Assembly (NCBI GenBank): GCA_002746605.1
Contig: PDPT01000039.1
Span: 16,478 to 80,477 of the forward strand
Reading direction: 5' to 3'
Source: Ignavibacteriota bacterium
GTDB lineage: Bacteria; Bacteroidota; Ignavibacteria; Ignavibacteriales; Melioribacteraceae
DNA: 64,000 nucleotides
Below, piece by piece: positions 47,164-54,406 of the stretch. How positions within the stretch are numbered: position 1 is the stretch's first letter; each line of letters opens with the position of its first letter. Position numbers and translations under genes: made by a program. Under the pieces are notes generated by a model. It worked only from the letters and a program-made list of their open reading frames with translations. It made no database searches and was not told the origin of the DNA.

Positions 47164-48048
47164 CTATTTATTTGTTTGAATAACCTTATCAAACAAGTTT
47201 ACACCTCCTTTTACTCCAAAGTCCAATGTTGTAACAGAATAGGCAATAGATATATTCTCTTGTTCAAAACGTTTTTTAATACGTATTATGGTTTCACTCA
47301 TAGCTTTCAAATAGTCCTCCTGATTTGAGAAATGAACCCAAAAGCGAAGCTCGAAATTATATGTAGAATTTCCTATACCTGTAAAATAAAAATCAATAGC
47401 ATCCTCTTTTAACAGTGAATCAATTTTCCGAACTTCATCTAAAGCTACTGCTCTCACATGCTCTAAATCATCTCCATAAGAAACACCACTTTTAAAAATA
47501 ATGCGGCGCTTTTTGAAAGTTGAATAATTCTTGAAGGTTGTATTATAAATTATTTGATTAGGTATAAAAACTTTTTGTCCTTCAATTGTTCTTATTGATG
47601 TATTAATCCAGCCTATTTCTTTTATAGTTCCAAAATTATTATCAATCTCTACCCATTCTTTAGGTTTAAAAGGACGTTGTACATTTAACAAAAAACCTGC
47701 AAAAGCATTTGATGCTATTTCCTTAAAGGCAAAACCTGCAACAATACCAACAATTCCTGCTCCCGCTAATAATTTTGTTAAAACACTTTCCAAACCTAAT
47801 ACTTCTAATGCTAAGAAAATACCTGAAAGTAGAAAGAAAAAGTAAACAATAACAGAAATTACTTTTACAACATCAGATTGTTTCTTGAATGTTTTTGAAT
47901 AGAATTTTAAACTTAAATTTCTGAACAACTTTGCAATAAAATAGAATGCTGTAAGTACTAATAAAGCAAGAAATATTTTAGGTAAATAATCGAAGATTGA
48001 ATGTTGCCATCTATTTAGAAGAATTTCTATATCTTTAAAGTTATTCAT
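47164..48048 (-). CDS. Small-conductance mechanosensitive channel, MscS family
   Basis: A 294-residue inner-membrane channel that opens under membrane tension to release solutes. Three membrane helices are visible (about residues 21-38, 60-82 and 88-115). The third is the Gly/Ala-rich pore helix (AGIVGIVAGFAFKEIASNAF). The beta domain that follows has the conserved RPFKPKEWVEI and a typical C-terminal alpha/beta vestibule. Length matches MscS (about 286). It is transcribed alone, convergent with the exported protein gene. Confidence 0.93.
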   Translation of the reverse strand: MNNFKDIEILLNRWQHSIFDYLPKIFLALLVLTAFYFIAKLFRNLSLKFYSKTFKKQSDVVKVISVIVYFFFLLSGIFLALEVLGLESVLTKLLAGAGIVGIVAGFAFKEIASNAFAGFLLNVQRPFKPKEWVEIDNNFGTIKEIGWINTSIRTIEGQKVFIPNQIIYNTTFKNYSTFKKRRIIFKSGVSYGDDLEHVRAVALDEVRKIDSLLKEDAIDFYFTGIGNSTYNFELRFWVHFSNQEDYLKAMSETIIRIKKRFEQENISIAYSVTTLDFGVKGGVNLFDKVIQTNK

Positions 48049-48442
48049 TCCTAAGTTTCCTTTTGTAGGTTAAATATTTTTCTACAATTTTTTTTCGTAA
48101 TTTTTACTAACAGTATCGCTAAGTCCAATTGAATTTTCAATTTTTATTTTTCATTTGAAATTATTCATAAAAATAATAAAAGACAAGGAAAGCATTCTAA
48201 ATTATATTTAAATTTCTGTTTTGAGATATAAATTTAAGAAAAGAGTAAAATATTTGATTCGGCTCTTGAGAGAAAAGTAAAAATGGAAATGCACGAACTA
48301 ATTTTAAATTTTAGAAAGTAGAATTGAGAATACTAAATTATTAACTTAGAAATTAATATCTCATATCTTCAATGCCTATAAGCTTCTTTACTAAAAGTGG
48401 ATTTTTTAATCTTTGTTTGATACTATGTAATGTAATGGATAG
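48049..48442. other. Gene-free intergenic region
   Basis: These 394 AT-rich bases lie between the MscS gene and the 3' end of a histidine kinase gene. I see no ORF with coding character, no RNA gene and no strong hairpin. In the kinase frame the sequence stays open for about 26 codons past the TAA stop, which is most likely chance. Confidence 0.5.
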
Positions 48443-49432
48443 TTACTTTTTCAAAGGAATCTTGAAGCTAAAAGTAGAGCCAAAACCTTTTTGACTTTTA
48501 ACCCAGACTTTGCCGTTATGTGCCTCAACTATTTTTTTTGCTATCCATAAACCAAGACCTGCTCTGGTTTCATCTCCGGTAGGCTTATTACTTAGTTTTG
48601 TTCCTTTATCAAAAGCATGGTTTAGTTCTGTTTCTGTAAGTCCGTAACCGTCATCAGTTACATCAACAAAAACGTAGTTCCCCTCAACCTTGCTTATAAC
48701 TTTAATATTACTTTCTTTAGGACAGTATTTAACAGCGTTGCCTAAAAAATTATCAACCACTTCCATCATTTTATCTTTATCACATTCAACCATCACTTCA
48801 GATTTAGGTTGATATAAATTTATTTTTATCTCTTTTGTGATTGCTTTTGCTCTATTTGCCTTGACTATACTTTCAACAATTTCTCTTATATCATTATTTT
48901 TTTTATTTAACTTAAATGGAGTATAGTCTTCAGAAATTACATTATTAAACTCATCAGCTAATTTTATTAAGCGAGAAGAAGTTTCCATTAAACCTTTTAA
49001 GATATCTTGCTGTTCTTGTGCGGTCAAATCATATGATTCCAGTAGTTTTACAAAACCTTTTATTGCAAAAGCAGGATTTTTCATATCGTGCGCAACAACT
49101 ACAAGTGCTTCTTCTTTTTGTTCGCGTAAATCTTTTAATTTTTTTGAACTATTTTCCAACTGACTTTTTTGCTTTTCTAAAGATTGAATGATATTTCTCA
49201 TTCTATCAATTTTTAGTCTAAGCTTTCTATTTTTCTTCTCCAAAAAAGCAATTTCTTTTTCCAGTGATTCGTTTTCTGTTTGTAATTCTATTAAAATATT
49301 TTCTTCACTCTCATCAACTGTTTGTTTAGAAGTATTTGATGAAAATATATTTTTCTTCATCAGTAAAAAAATAATTCCTATAAAACATAGAAAAACAATG
49401 ATAATTATAGTTATTCCAATAGCTGAATTCAT
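48443..49432 (-). CDS. Membrane-anchored sensor histidine kinase
   Basis: A 329-residue sensor kinase. There is one N-terminal membrane helix (about residues 4-26), then a long coiled coil (about 40-110, Lys/Glu/Leu-rich) with no sensory domain. HisKA carries the H-box VVAHDMKNPAFAIKGF. The HATPase domain shows N-box NFLGNAVKYCP, G1 DDGYGLTE, G2 RAGLGLWIAKK and a normal C-terminus. The coiled coil may sense membrane state or partner proteins. No response regulator is adjacent, but a LuxR-HTH-like remnant lies about 125 bases upstream on the same strand. Confidence 0.92.
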   Translation of the reverse strand: MNSAIGITIIIIVFLCFIGIIFLLMKKNIFSSNTSKQTVDESEENILIELQTENESLEKEIAFLEKKNRKLRLKIDRMRNIIQSLEKQKSQLENSSKKLKDLREQKEEALVVVAHDMKNPAFAIKGFVKLLESYDLTAQEQQDILKGLMETSSRLIKLADEFNNVISEDYTPFKLNKKNNDIREIVESIVKANRAKAITKEIKINLYQPKSEVMVECDKDKMMEVVDNFLGNAVKYCPKESNIKVISKVEGNYVFVDVTDDGYGLTETELNHAFDKGTKLSNKPTGDETRAGLGLWIAKKIVEAHNGKVWVKSQKGFGSTFSFKIPLKK

Positions 49433-49556
49433 TAAGAGAGTTTTTCCTTAAAAATTTTTTATTATTTATAATATTTCAATAAATAATCGTAAAAAAATTA
49501 AATTATGTTAACTATTAACAAATATGGTACTTAAGTTCTAAACAAAGTTCAGATTC

Positions 49557-49661
49557 TTATTTTGTAGCAAGTTTTTTTGAAACGGACAATATAGAAACTT
49601 CTCTTTCGGTTAAAGCTGAATGCAAGATTTGATCTAAATTATAAAATATTAAAAATTTCAA
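49557..49661 (-). pseudogene. Possible remnant of a LuxR-type HTH
   Basis: A 34-codon open stretch, readable from a TTG on the complement of 49659-49661, ends in LTEREVSILSVSKKLATK. This aligns well with the start of the LuxR HTH (LTERExEIL..xAKGLxNK). The frame then stops. Without the recognition helix it cannot bind DNA, so it looks like a decayed or truncated response regulator upstream of the orphan kinase gene. Short length makes chance resemblance possible. Confidence 0.35.
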
Positions 49662-49738
49662 TATTTATTTGCTAATACTGAAAAATTGCCTTATTATTGA
49701 AGGCTTAAATATATAAAGTAACTTAATTTCTAAGATTG

Positions 49739-50182
49739 ATGGATGCTATAGATAAAAAAATACTTAACACTTTGCAAGAAAAAGCAAGAGTTAAACGTAG
49801 TGAAATTGCAGAATATGTCGGATTATCGCTTCCGGCATTAAGCGATAGATTAAATAAATTGGAAGAAAATAAAATTATAGAAGGATATTATGCCAAATTA
49901 AACAGAAAAGAATTCGAATATGATCTAATGGCTTTTATTAATGTTTTTATGCAGTCATCAACAAAATTTGAAGAATTAATTGAACACGTTAATGAAACGC
50001 CGGAAATTTTAGAGTGCTATGCCGTATTAGGAGAAGGCTCTCACATGCTGAAAGTTATTGCGAAAGACACTTTACACTTAGAAACTCTTCTCGCAAAAAT
50101 TCAAGCTTGGGATGGTGTTACAAGAACATTAACAAGCTTTGTTTTATCAACAATTAAAGAAACAACAAAAATAAAAATATAG
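49739..50182 (+). CDS. Lrp/AsnC-family regulator
   Basis: A 147-residue regulator. The N-terminal HTH (about residues 1-50: MDAIDKKILNTLQEKARVKR, EIAEYVGLSLPALSDRLNKL) is followed by a RAM ligand-binding/oligomerisation domain (about 65-140; ECYAVLGEGSHMLKVIA). ATG at 49739 is preferred over the overlapping TTG at 49736. It ends 11 bases before the glutamine synthetase gene, strongly suggesting one transcript and local control of nitrogen assimilation (inference from neighbourhood). Confidence 0.93.
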   Translation: MDAIDKKILNTLQEKARVKRSEIAEYVGLSLPALSDRLNKLEENKIIEGYYAKLNRKEFEYDLMAFINVFMQSSTKFEELIEHVNETPEILECYAVLGEGSHMLKVIAKDTLHLETLLAKIQAWDGVTRTLTSFVLSTIKETTKIKI

Positions 50183-50193
50183 GAGGTTAATTA

Positions 50194-51213
50194 ATGCCGA
50201 AATGTAAATTAGAGTATATCTGGCTGGATGGTCATTTACCTACCCAAAAGATGCGGAGCAAAACAAAAATTATAGAAAACTTTTCGGGCAATGCACAAGA
50301 TGCACCAATGTGGTCGTTTGATGGTTCTTCTACTTATCAAGCCGAGGGTGGCAGCTCCGATTTGTTATTAAAACCTGTGCGGGCTTTTTTAGATCCTGCA
50401 AGGGATAATGCTTATCTTGTTATTTGTGAAGTGTTGAACGCAGACCAAACTCCGCACCCTACAAACGGGAGAGCTACAATTCATGATGATAATAATGATT
50501 TTTGGTTTGGATTTGAACAAGAATATGTTTTATGGGATTTAAATCATCATACTCCGTACGGATTTCCGGCACCGGGATATTATCCTCCGCCGCAAGGACC
50601 ATTTTACTGCTCGGTTGGTGCAGAATATAACATAGGCAGAGAAATTGTAGAAGAGCATCTCGATATTTGCATTAAAGCCGGATTAAATATAGAAGGAATT
50701 AATGCAGAAGTTATGAAAGGACAATGGGAATATCAAATTTTTGCTAAAGGTGCCAAAGAAGCAGGTGATCAACTTTGGGCTGCCAGATATTTGTTAGAAA
50801 GAATTGGTGAGCAACATAATATCAGAATCAACTTAGATCCAAAACCAGTTTCGGGCGATTGGAATGGGTCCGGTATGCATTGCAATTTTTCAAACGATGT
50901 TATGAGAACTTGCGGTGATAAGGAAATTTACAATAAAATATGTTCGGCTTTTGGAACTCAGGAAGCAATTAATAGACATATTAAAGTTTATGGTGAAAAT
51001 AATCATTTAAGATTAACAGGAAAACACGAAACTCAATCAATCGATAAATTTAATTGTGGAATTTCTGATCGAGGTGCCTCAATAAGAATTCCTATTGCAA
51101 CTGTTCAAGCAGGCTATAACGGTTATCTTGAAGATAGAAGACCAGCTTCAAATGCTGACCCTTACAAAGTTGCAGCGGTAATTATTGATACGATTAAAGC
51201 TGCTTTGAAGTAA
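50194..51213 (+). CDS. glnII: Glutamine synthetase, type II (GSII, eukaryote-like)
   Basis: A 339-residue enzyme that makes glutamine from glutamate and ammonia with ATP. It is short and eukaryote-like. Its N-terminus has LEYIWLDG and MWSFDGSSTYQAEGGSSDL. The metal-binding core is FGFEQEYVLWDL, later INAEVMKGQWEYQIF. The catalytic loop is GDWNGSGMHCNFS and the glutamate/ATP site lies near HLRLTGKHET and FNCGISDRGASIRIP. These are GSII signatures; bacterial GSI proteins are about 470 residues. AGGAGG precedes the ATG by 7 bases. A co-transcribed Lrp-type regulator sits just upstream. GSII is not the common type in bacteria. Confidence 0.93.
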   Translation: MPKCKLEYIWLDGHLPTQKMRSKTKIIENFSGNAQDAPMWSFDGSSTYQAEGGSSDLLLKPVRAFLDPARDNAYLVICEVLNADQTPHPTNGRATIHDDNNDFWFGFEQEYVLWDLNHHTPYGFPAPGYYPPPQGPFYCSVGAEYNIGREIVEEHLDICIKAGLNIEGINAEVMKGQWEYQIFAKGAKEAGDQLWAARYLLERIGEQHNIRINLDPKPVSGDWNGSGMHCNFSNDVMRTCGDKEIYNKICSAFGTQEAINRHIKVYGENNHLRLTGKHETQSIDKFNCGISDRGASIRIPIATVQAGYNGYLEDRRPASNADPYKVAAVIIDTIKAALK

Positions 51214-51255
51214 AAATATTCGTAAGTGAAAATATAAACTCAGATAAATAACTAA

Positions 51256-51303
51256 GAAGAAATCTGTTAACATTACCTTTTCTTTTAGCGGATTTCTTCT
51301 TCA
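51256..51303 (+). terminator. Probable terminator after glnII
   Basis: GAAGAAATCTG (51256-51266) pairs with CGGATTTCTTC (51289-51299) with one G-U pair across a 22-base loop, followed by TTTCATTT-like sequence. It lies between convergent genes (glnII and the sirtuin), 43 bases after the glnII stop. The long loop makes it weaker than the others. Confidence 0.5.
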
Positions 51304-51365
51304 TTTAAGATAAATCTAATCCTTTAGAATTAAATTGTTTTCCTAAATTTATTAAACAATTTTGT

Positions 51366-52100
51366 CTAAAATACTGTTACAGCTTCTACAATTTTTGGAA
51401 GTATTTCTCCTGATTTACCAATAATTGAATAATTAGTCTGTCTTGTTAATTCAGTTGGTTCAATATTTATTTCTACTATATAAGCTCCGCTCTCTTGAGC
51501 TGTTAAAGGAATATAAGCAGCAGGATAAACAATTGCAGAAGTACCTACAACAAAGCAAATATCACAATTGCGTGCTTTTTTTTCGCTGTTAGGAAAAGCA
51601 CTACCGCGTAATGCTTCGCCAAACCAAACAACATCAGGTCTAATCAAACCGTTGCATTTTTTGCACTTGGGTACTTTCTTGTCTTCCATATCAATTTCAT
51701 CATTATAAAAAGTACCGCAATCAACACAAAAATTTCTAACAATACTACCGTGTAATTCTTCAATGCTGGTGCTGCCGGCTCTTGCGTGAAGATTATCTAC
51801 ATTTTGAGTTACTACATCTACTTTATAAAATTTTTCTAATTCAGCTATTGCCAAATGTCCTTTGTTCGGTTGGGATTCTTCCACAATTTTTCTTCTGTAT
51901 TGATACCATTCCCAAACCATATCTGGATTTTTCATGAAAGCATTAAAGTTGGCAAGCTCTTCGGGTTTTAATTTGTTCCATAATCCGTCTTTGCCGCGGA
52001 AAGTAGAAATACCACTTTCGGCAGAAATGCCTGCCCCGGTAAAAAATAGCAATTGTTTTGCGTCTTTTAATTTTTGTATAAAGTTTTTATCGAAATTCAT
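51366..52100 (-). CDS. cobB: Sir2-family NAD-dependent protein deacylase (CobB-like)
   Basis: A 244-residue sirtuin that removes acyl groups from lysines using NAD. Motifs are FFTGAGISAESGISTFRG for NAD binding, TQNVDNLHARAG, the catalytic His in ELHGS, a structural zinc site (CVDCG and CKKC) and the late WFGE. A Tyr-x-x-Arg (YQYR in WEWYQYRRK) sits where class III enzymes such as CobB/SIRT5 bind acidic acyl groups, so desuccinylase activity is possible. It is the last gene of a three-gene minus-strand set, 22 bases after the HD-domain gene. Confidence 0.95.
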   Translation of the reverse strand: MNFDKNFIQKLKDAKQLLFFTGAGISAESGISTFRGKDGLWNKLKPEELANFNAFMKNPDMVWEWYQYRRKIVEESQPNKGHLAIAELEKFYKVDVVTQNVDNLHARAGSTSIEELHGSIVRNFCVDCGTFYNDEIDMEDKKVPKCKKCNGLIRPDVVWFGEALRGSAFPNSEKKARNCDICFVVGTSAIVYPAAYIPLTAQESGAYIVEINIEPTELTRQTNYSIIGKSGEILPKIVEAVTVF

Positions 52101-52122
52101 AGTACCTTTGTTATTTTAATTT

Positions 52123-53112
52123 TTAGAATAAAGTTTCTTTAAATTCATTAGTATTACCAAAATCTTTTGGAATGTAAAGAGATGTTTCAGCTAAAGGTAA
52201 ATATCGTGTCCAATTAGTATTGCCGGTAGTTTCTGCAATTATGGCACTTTTGTATGCATTTGTCTTTGCACTCAGTTCATCTGCATGATAAAGTATAATT
52301 GCTTCTAATGTTTTGGGTACAACAGGAGAAGCATATTCTAATTTTCCTTGATGACTTAGTACAAGATGAAGAAGCTGGTCCTTTAACCATTCGGGAAAGT
52401 CCGATATTTTTACGGCGGCTTTTTCAATTAAATTTGCAACAATAACAATATGCCCAAGTAATTTTCCTTTGTTTGTGTATTCAAATCCGTTAGTAATTTC
52501 CAATTCTTCTATTTTACCGAGATCGTGTAAAATTGCTCCGCTTATAACTAAATCACGGTTTACCTCCGGATGAATATCGCACATCAAATCACAAATTTTT
52601 ACTATTTCCAAAGTATGTTCTAATAATCCACCTATATAAGCATGGTGCCAGGCTTTACCGGCAGGAACTTTTTTATATTTTTCAAAATTATCTTTGCTAA
52701 GAATTTCTTTTATAATTCTTTTCAGACATTTATTTTCTATTCTTTCTATTCGGGAATTAAGTTCATTTTCCATTTCGGTAAAGTTACGTGAAGACTTTGG
52801 TAAGAAGTCTTCAATTGATACATTATCGGAAGCAGCAGTAATTCTAATTTTATCAATTTTAATTTGGGGTTGATTATTAAATTCATCCATAGTACCTAAA
52901 ACTTTAACTATATTGCCAGCCCTTGCCTGAAGAACAAACTCATCAAAATTATCCCATTTTTTTGCATTTATTGAAGTGCTTTTATCTCTTAACACCAAAT
53001 CCAAATATTTTTTCCCGTTTTTGGTTTCTTTTTCTATGATATTAGTTAACAATAAAAAAAGTTCAACTCTTTCTTTTACGGAAATTTGCTTTAATTCTTT
53101 TTGCTTCAACAT
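52123..53112 (-). CDS. YhaM-like HD-domain 3'-5' exoribonuclease
   Basis: A 329-residue protein. An N-terminal OB-fold (about residues 1-100; KERVELFLLLTNIIEKETKNG, KYLDLVLRD) is joined to an HD domain (about 155-280). The metal ligands are visible as HAYIGGLLEHT and ILHDLGK. That order is YhaM/CbfJ: a 3'-to-5' exoribonuclease with an OB nucleic-acid-binding part. It follows the NusG-like gene with 2 bases and precedes the sirtuin. Exact substrates unknown. Confidence 0.9.
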   Translation of the reverse strand: MLKQKELKQISVKERVELFLLLTNIIEKETKNGKKYLDLVLRDKSTSINAKKWDNFDEFVLQARAGNIVKVLGTMDEFNNQPQIKIDKIRITAASDNVSIEDFLPKSSRNFTEMENELNSRIERIENKCLKRIIKEILSKDNFEKYKKVPAGKAWHHAYIGGLLEHTLEIVKICDLMCDIHPEVNRDLVISGAILHDLGKIEELEITNGFEYTNKGKLLGHIVIVANLIEKAAVKISDFPEWLKDQLLHLVLSHQGKLEYASPVVPKTLEAIILYHADELSAKTNAYKSAIIAETTGNTNWTRYLPLAETSLYIPKDFGNTNEFKETLF

Positions 53113-53114
53113 AA

Positions 53115-53645
53115 TTATGTCTCTGTCTGTTTTGTTTCGATTAAACTATCTTTTGGAATTTTTACACGTACGGTTCGTTTCAATAAATCAATACTTATTG
53201 ATAAAGTTTTATTTTGGTTTGCGTCTTCTTCTACGATGCCAATAATATCTTTGAAAGGACCCGAAATAATTTTAACGGGAGTTCCGGCTTTTATTTTGTC
53301 AGTTACCGTAATATCACCATTTCCTTCTAACATTTTTTTTAGATTTTCAATTTGCCAACTTGGAACAATTGCTGGTGCACCTTGAAAAAATATAGACCGA
53401 ACTACTGCATATTGTTCAAGAGCAAGTAACCGGTCTCGTTCGTTTCCTCTAATGAAAATATATCCTGAAAAAAGAGGTTCTTTTACTTTTTTCTTTCTAT
53501 CGCTCCACTGCTTTACTCTAATTACCGTTGGCAGATAATGCTCTATTCCGCAAGCAGTTAATTGTATTTCTGCTTTAAATTCATGTCTTGGTTTAGTATA
53601 AAGAGCATACCATTTACTGTCTTCCGAAAAATTGGGATTTATCAA
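53115..53645 (-). CDS. NusG/RfaH-like antiterminator (UpxY type)
   Basis: A 176-residue NusG paralogue. The NGN domain (about residues 8-105) has WYALYTKPRHE, LPTVIRVKQW and EPLFSGYIFIR. A KOW domain follows (about 118-155; GTPVKIISGPFKDIIGIVEE). UpxY-type paralogues antiterminate long capsule or polysaccharide operons in Bacteroidota. Here it heads a short set of housekeeping genes, so it may be a remnant or act elsewhere. Start is a TTG (complement of 53643-53645), supported by AAGGAAG five bases upstream and by a stop just before; no ATG fits. Confidence 0.88.
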   Translation of the reverse strand: MINPNFSEDSKWYALYTKPRHEFKAEIQLTACGIEHYLPTVIRVKQWSDRKKKVKEPLFSGYIFIRGNERDRLLALEQYAVVRSIFFQGAPAIVPSWQIENLKKMLEGNGDITVTDKIKAGTPVKIISGPFKDIIGIVEEDANQNKTLSISIDLLKRTVRVKIPKDSLIETKQTET

Positions 53646-54330
53646 AATACTTCCTTAATTTTCTTTTGCTTAATAGTAAAAATAAGAAATATATTTATTA
53701 AAATAAGATGGTATCAGAATTTATTTAATCAATATTTTTAATCTGAAATTAGCTTTCCTTTTCATATCAAACAGTTAATAGGAGTAGCTCTACGAAGAAA
53801 TGAGACATCTAAACTTGTACCAATTATTAATAGCAATTTATTAAAACTTTTGAAAAGTTAAAAAGAATTAAATAAAAAAATTCCACTTGTAGTTTCCCAA
53901 GATTTTGAAATATTTTAAAGAACAATCTTTTTATGCATAAGCAAATAATACTACAAGAACAACTACTATAGCAATCCCTAAATAGTACAAAACTCAATTA
54001 AGAAAGTATCTAAAATTGCTTCTCCTGCATTATTGAGTCGTTTTACTATAAGATAAAACAACGATGATTTTTTAGTAATTGTTTTGGCTATTAATACAAA
54101 TAAAATCCACCCAAAATATTCATTTTTTATCCTCTTTTATTAAAATTGCAGGTTATAAAATGATACTTTAAGATAAACACTTCATCTTAGGTAGACTAAT
54201 ATGTTAAGATAATATTATTAAATATTTTAAAATATCTGGAAATAATTTGTAATTATTTATAATTATTTATAATATTATATATGCTTATTTAATAATTATG
54301 AATATTCACTAAATAATCAAGGGGATGTGT
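53646..54330. other. Gene-free divergent region upstream of SusC and NusG-like genes
   Basis: About 685 AT-rich bases between divergent transcripts. It should hold both promoters. I see no complete gene. On the minus strand around 53931-54115, two adjacent frames read as hydrophobic segments, one ending VVVLVVLFAYA before a stop at 53931. This may be a decayed small membrane protein, but no start codon or conserved motif supports it. No RNA gene is seen. Confidence 0.4.
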
Positions 54331-54405
54331 ATGGGCATAAAACTAATTAATTTCATTTTATTAAAAAAAAGAAAAACTATTTTTAAAACAAAATGCGGGA
54401 TCTAA
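54331..54405 (+). CDS. Possible 24-residue leader ORF before susC
   Basis: A short ORF with a good ribosome binding site (AAGGGG, 54319-54324, six bases before the ATG) encodes 24 residues, basic and hydrophobic (MGIKLINFILLKKRK...). Its stop TAA (54403-54405) ends one base before the ATG of the SusC gene. The tight spacing suggests translational coupling or a leader peptide rather than chance. Nothing is known of such a peptide here; function is inferred only. Confidence 0.4.
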   Translation: MGIKLINFILLKKRKTIFKTKCGI

Positions 54406-54406
54406 C

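Noticed and set aside
48365..48442. In-frame open stretch of about 26 codons past the stop of the histidine kinase at 48443
   Set aside because: The kinase C-terminus is already complete (GSTFSFKIPLKK); readthrough has no support.
53931..54115. Minus-strand hydrophobic frames (one ending VVVLVVLFAYA) that could be a small membrane protein
   Set aside because: No start codon with a ribosome binding site, the frames must be joined by a shift, and no motif is recognised; AT-rich DNA often gives such stretches by chance.
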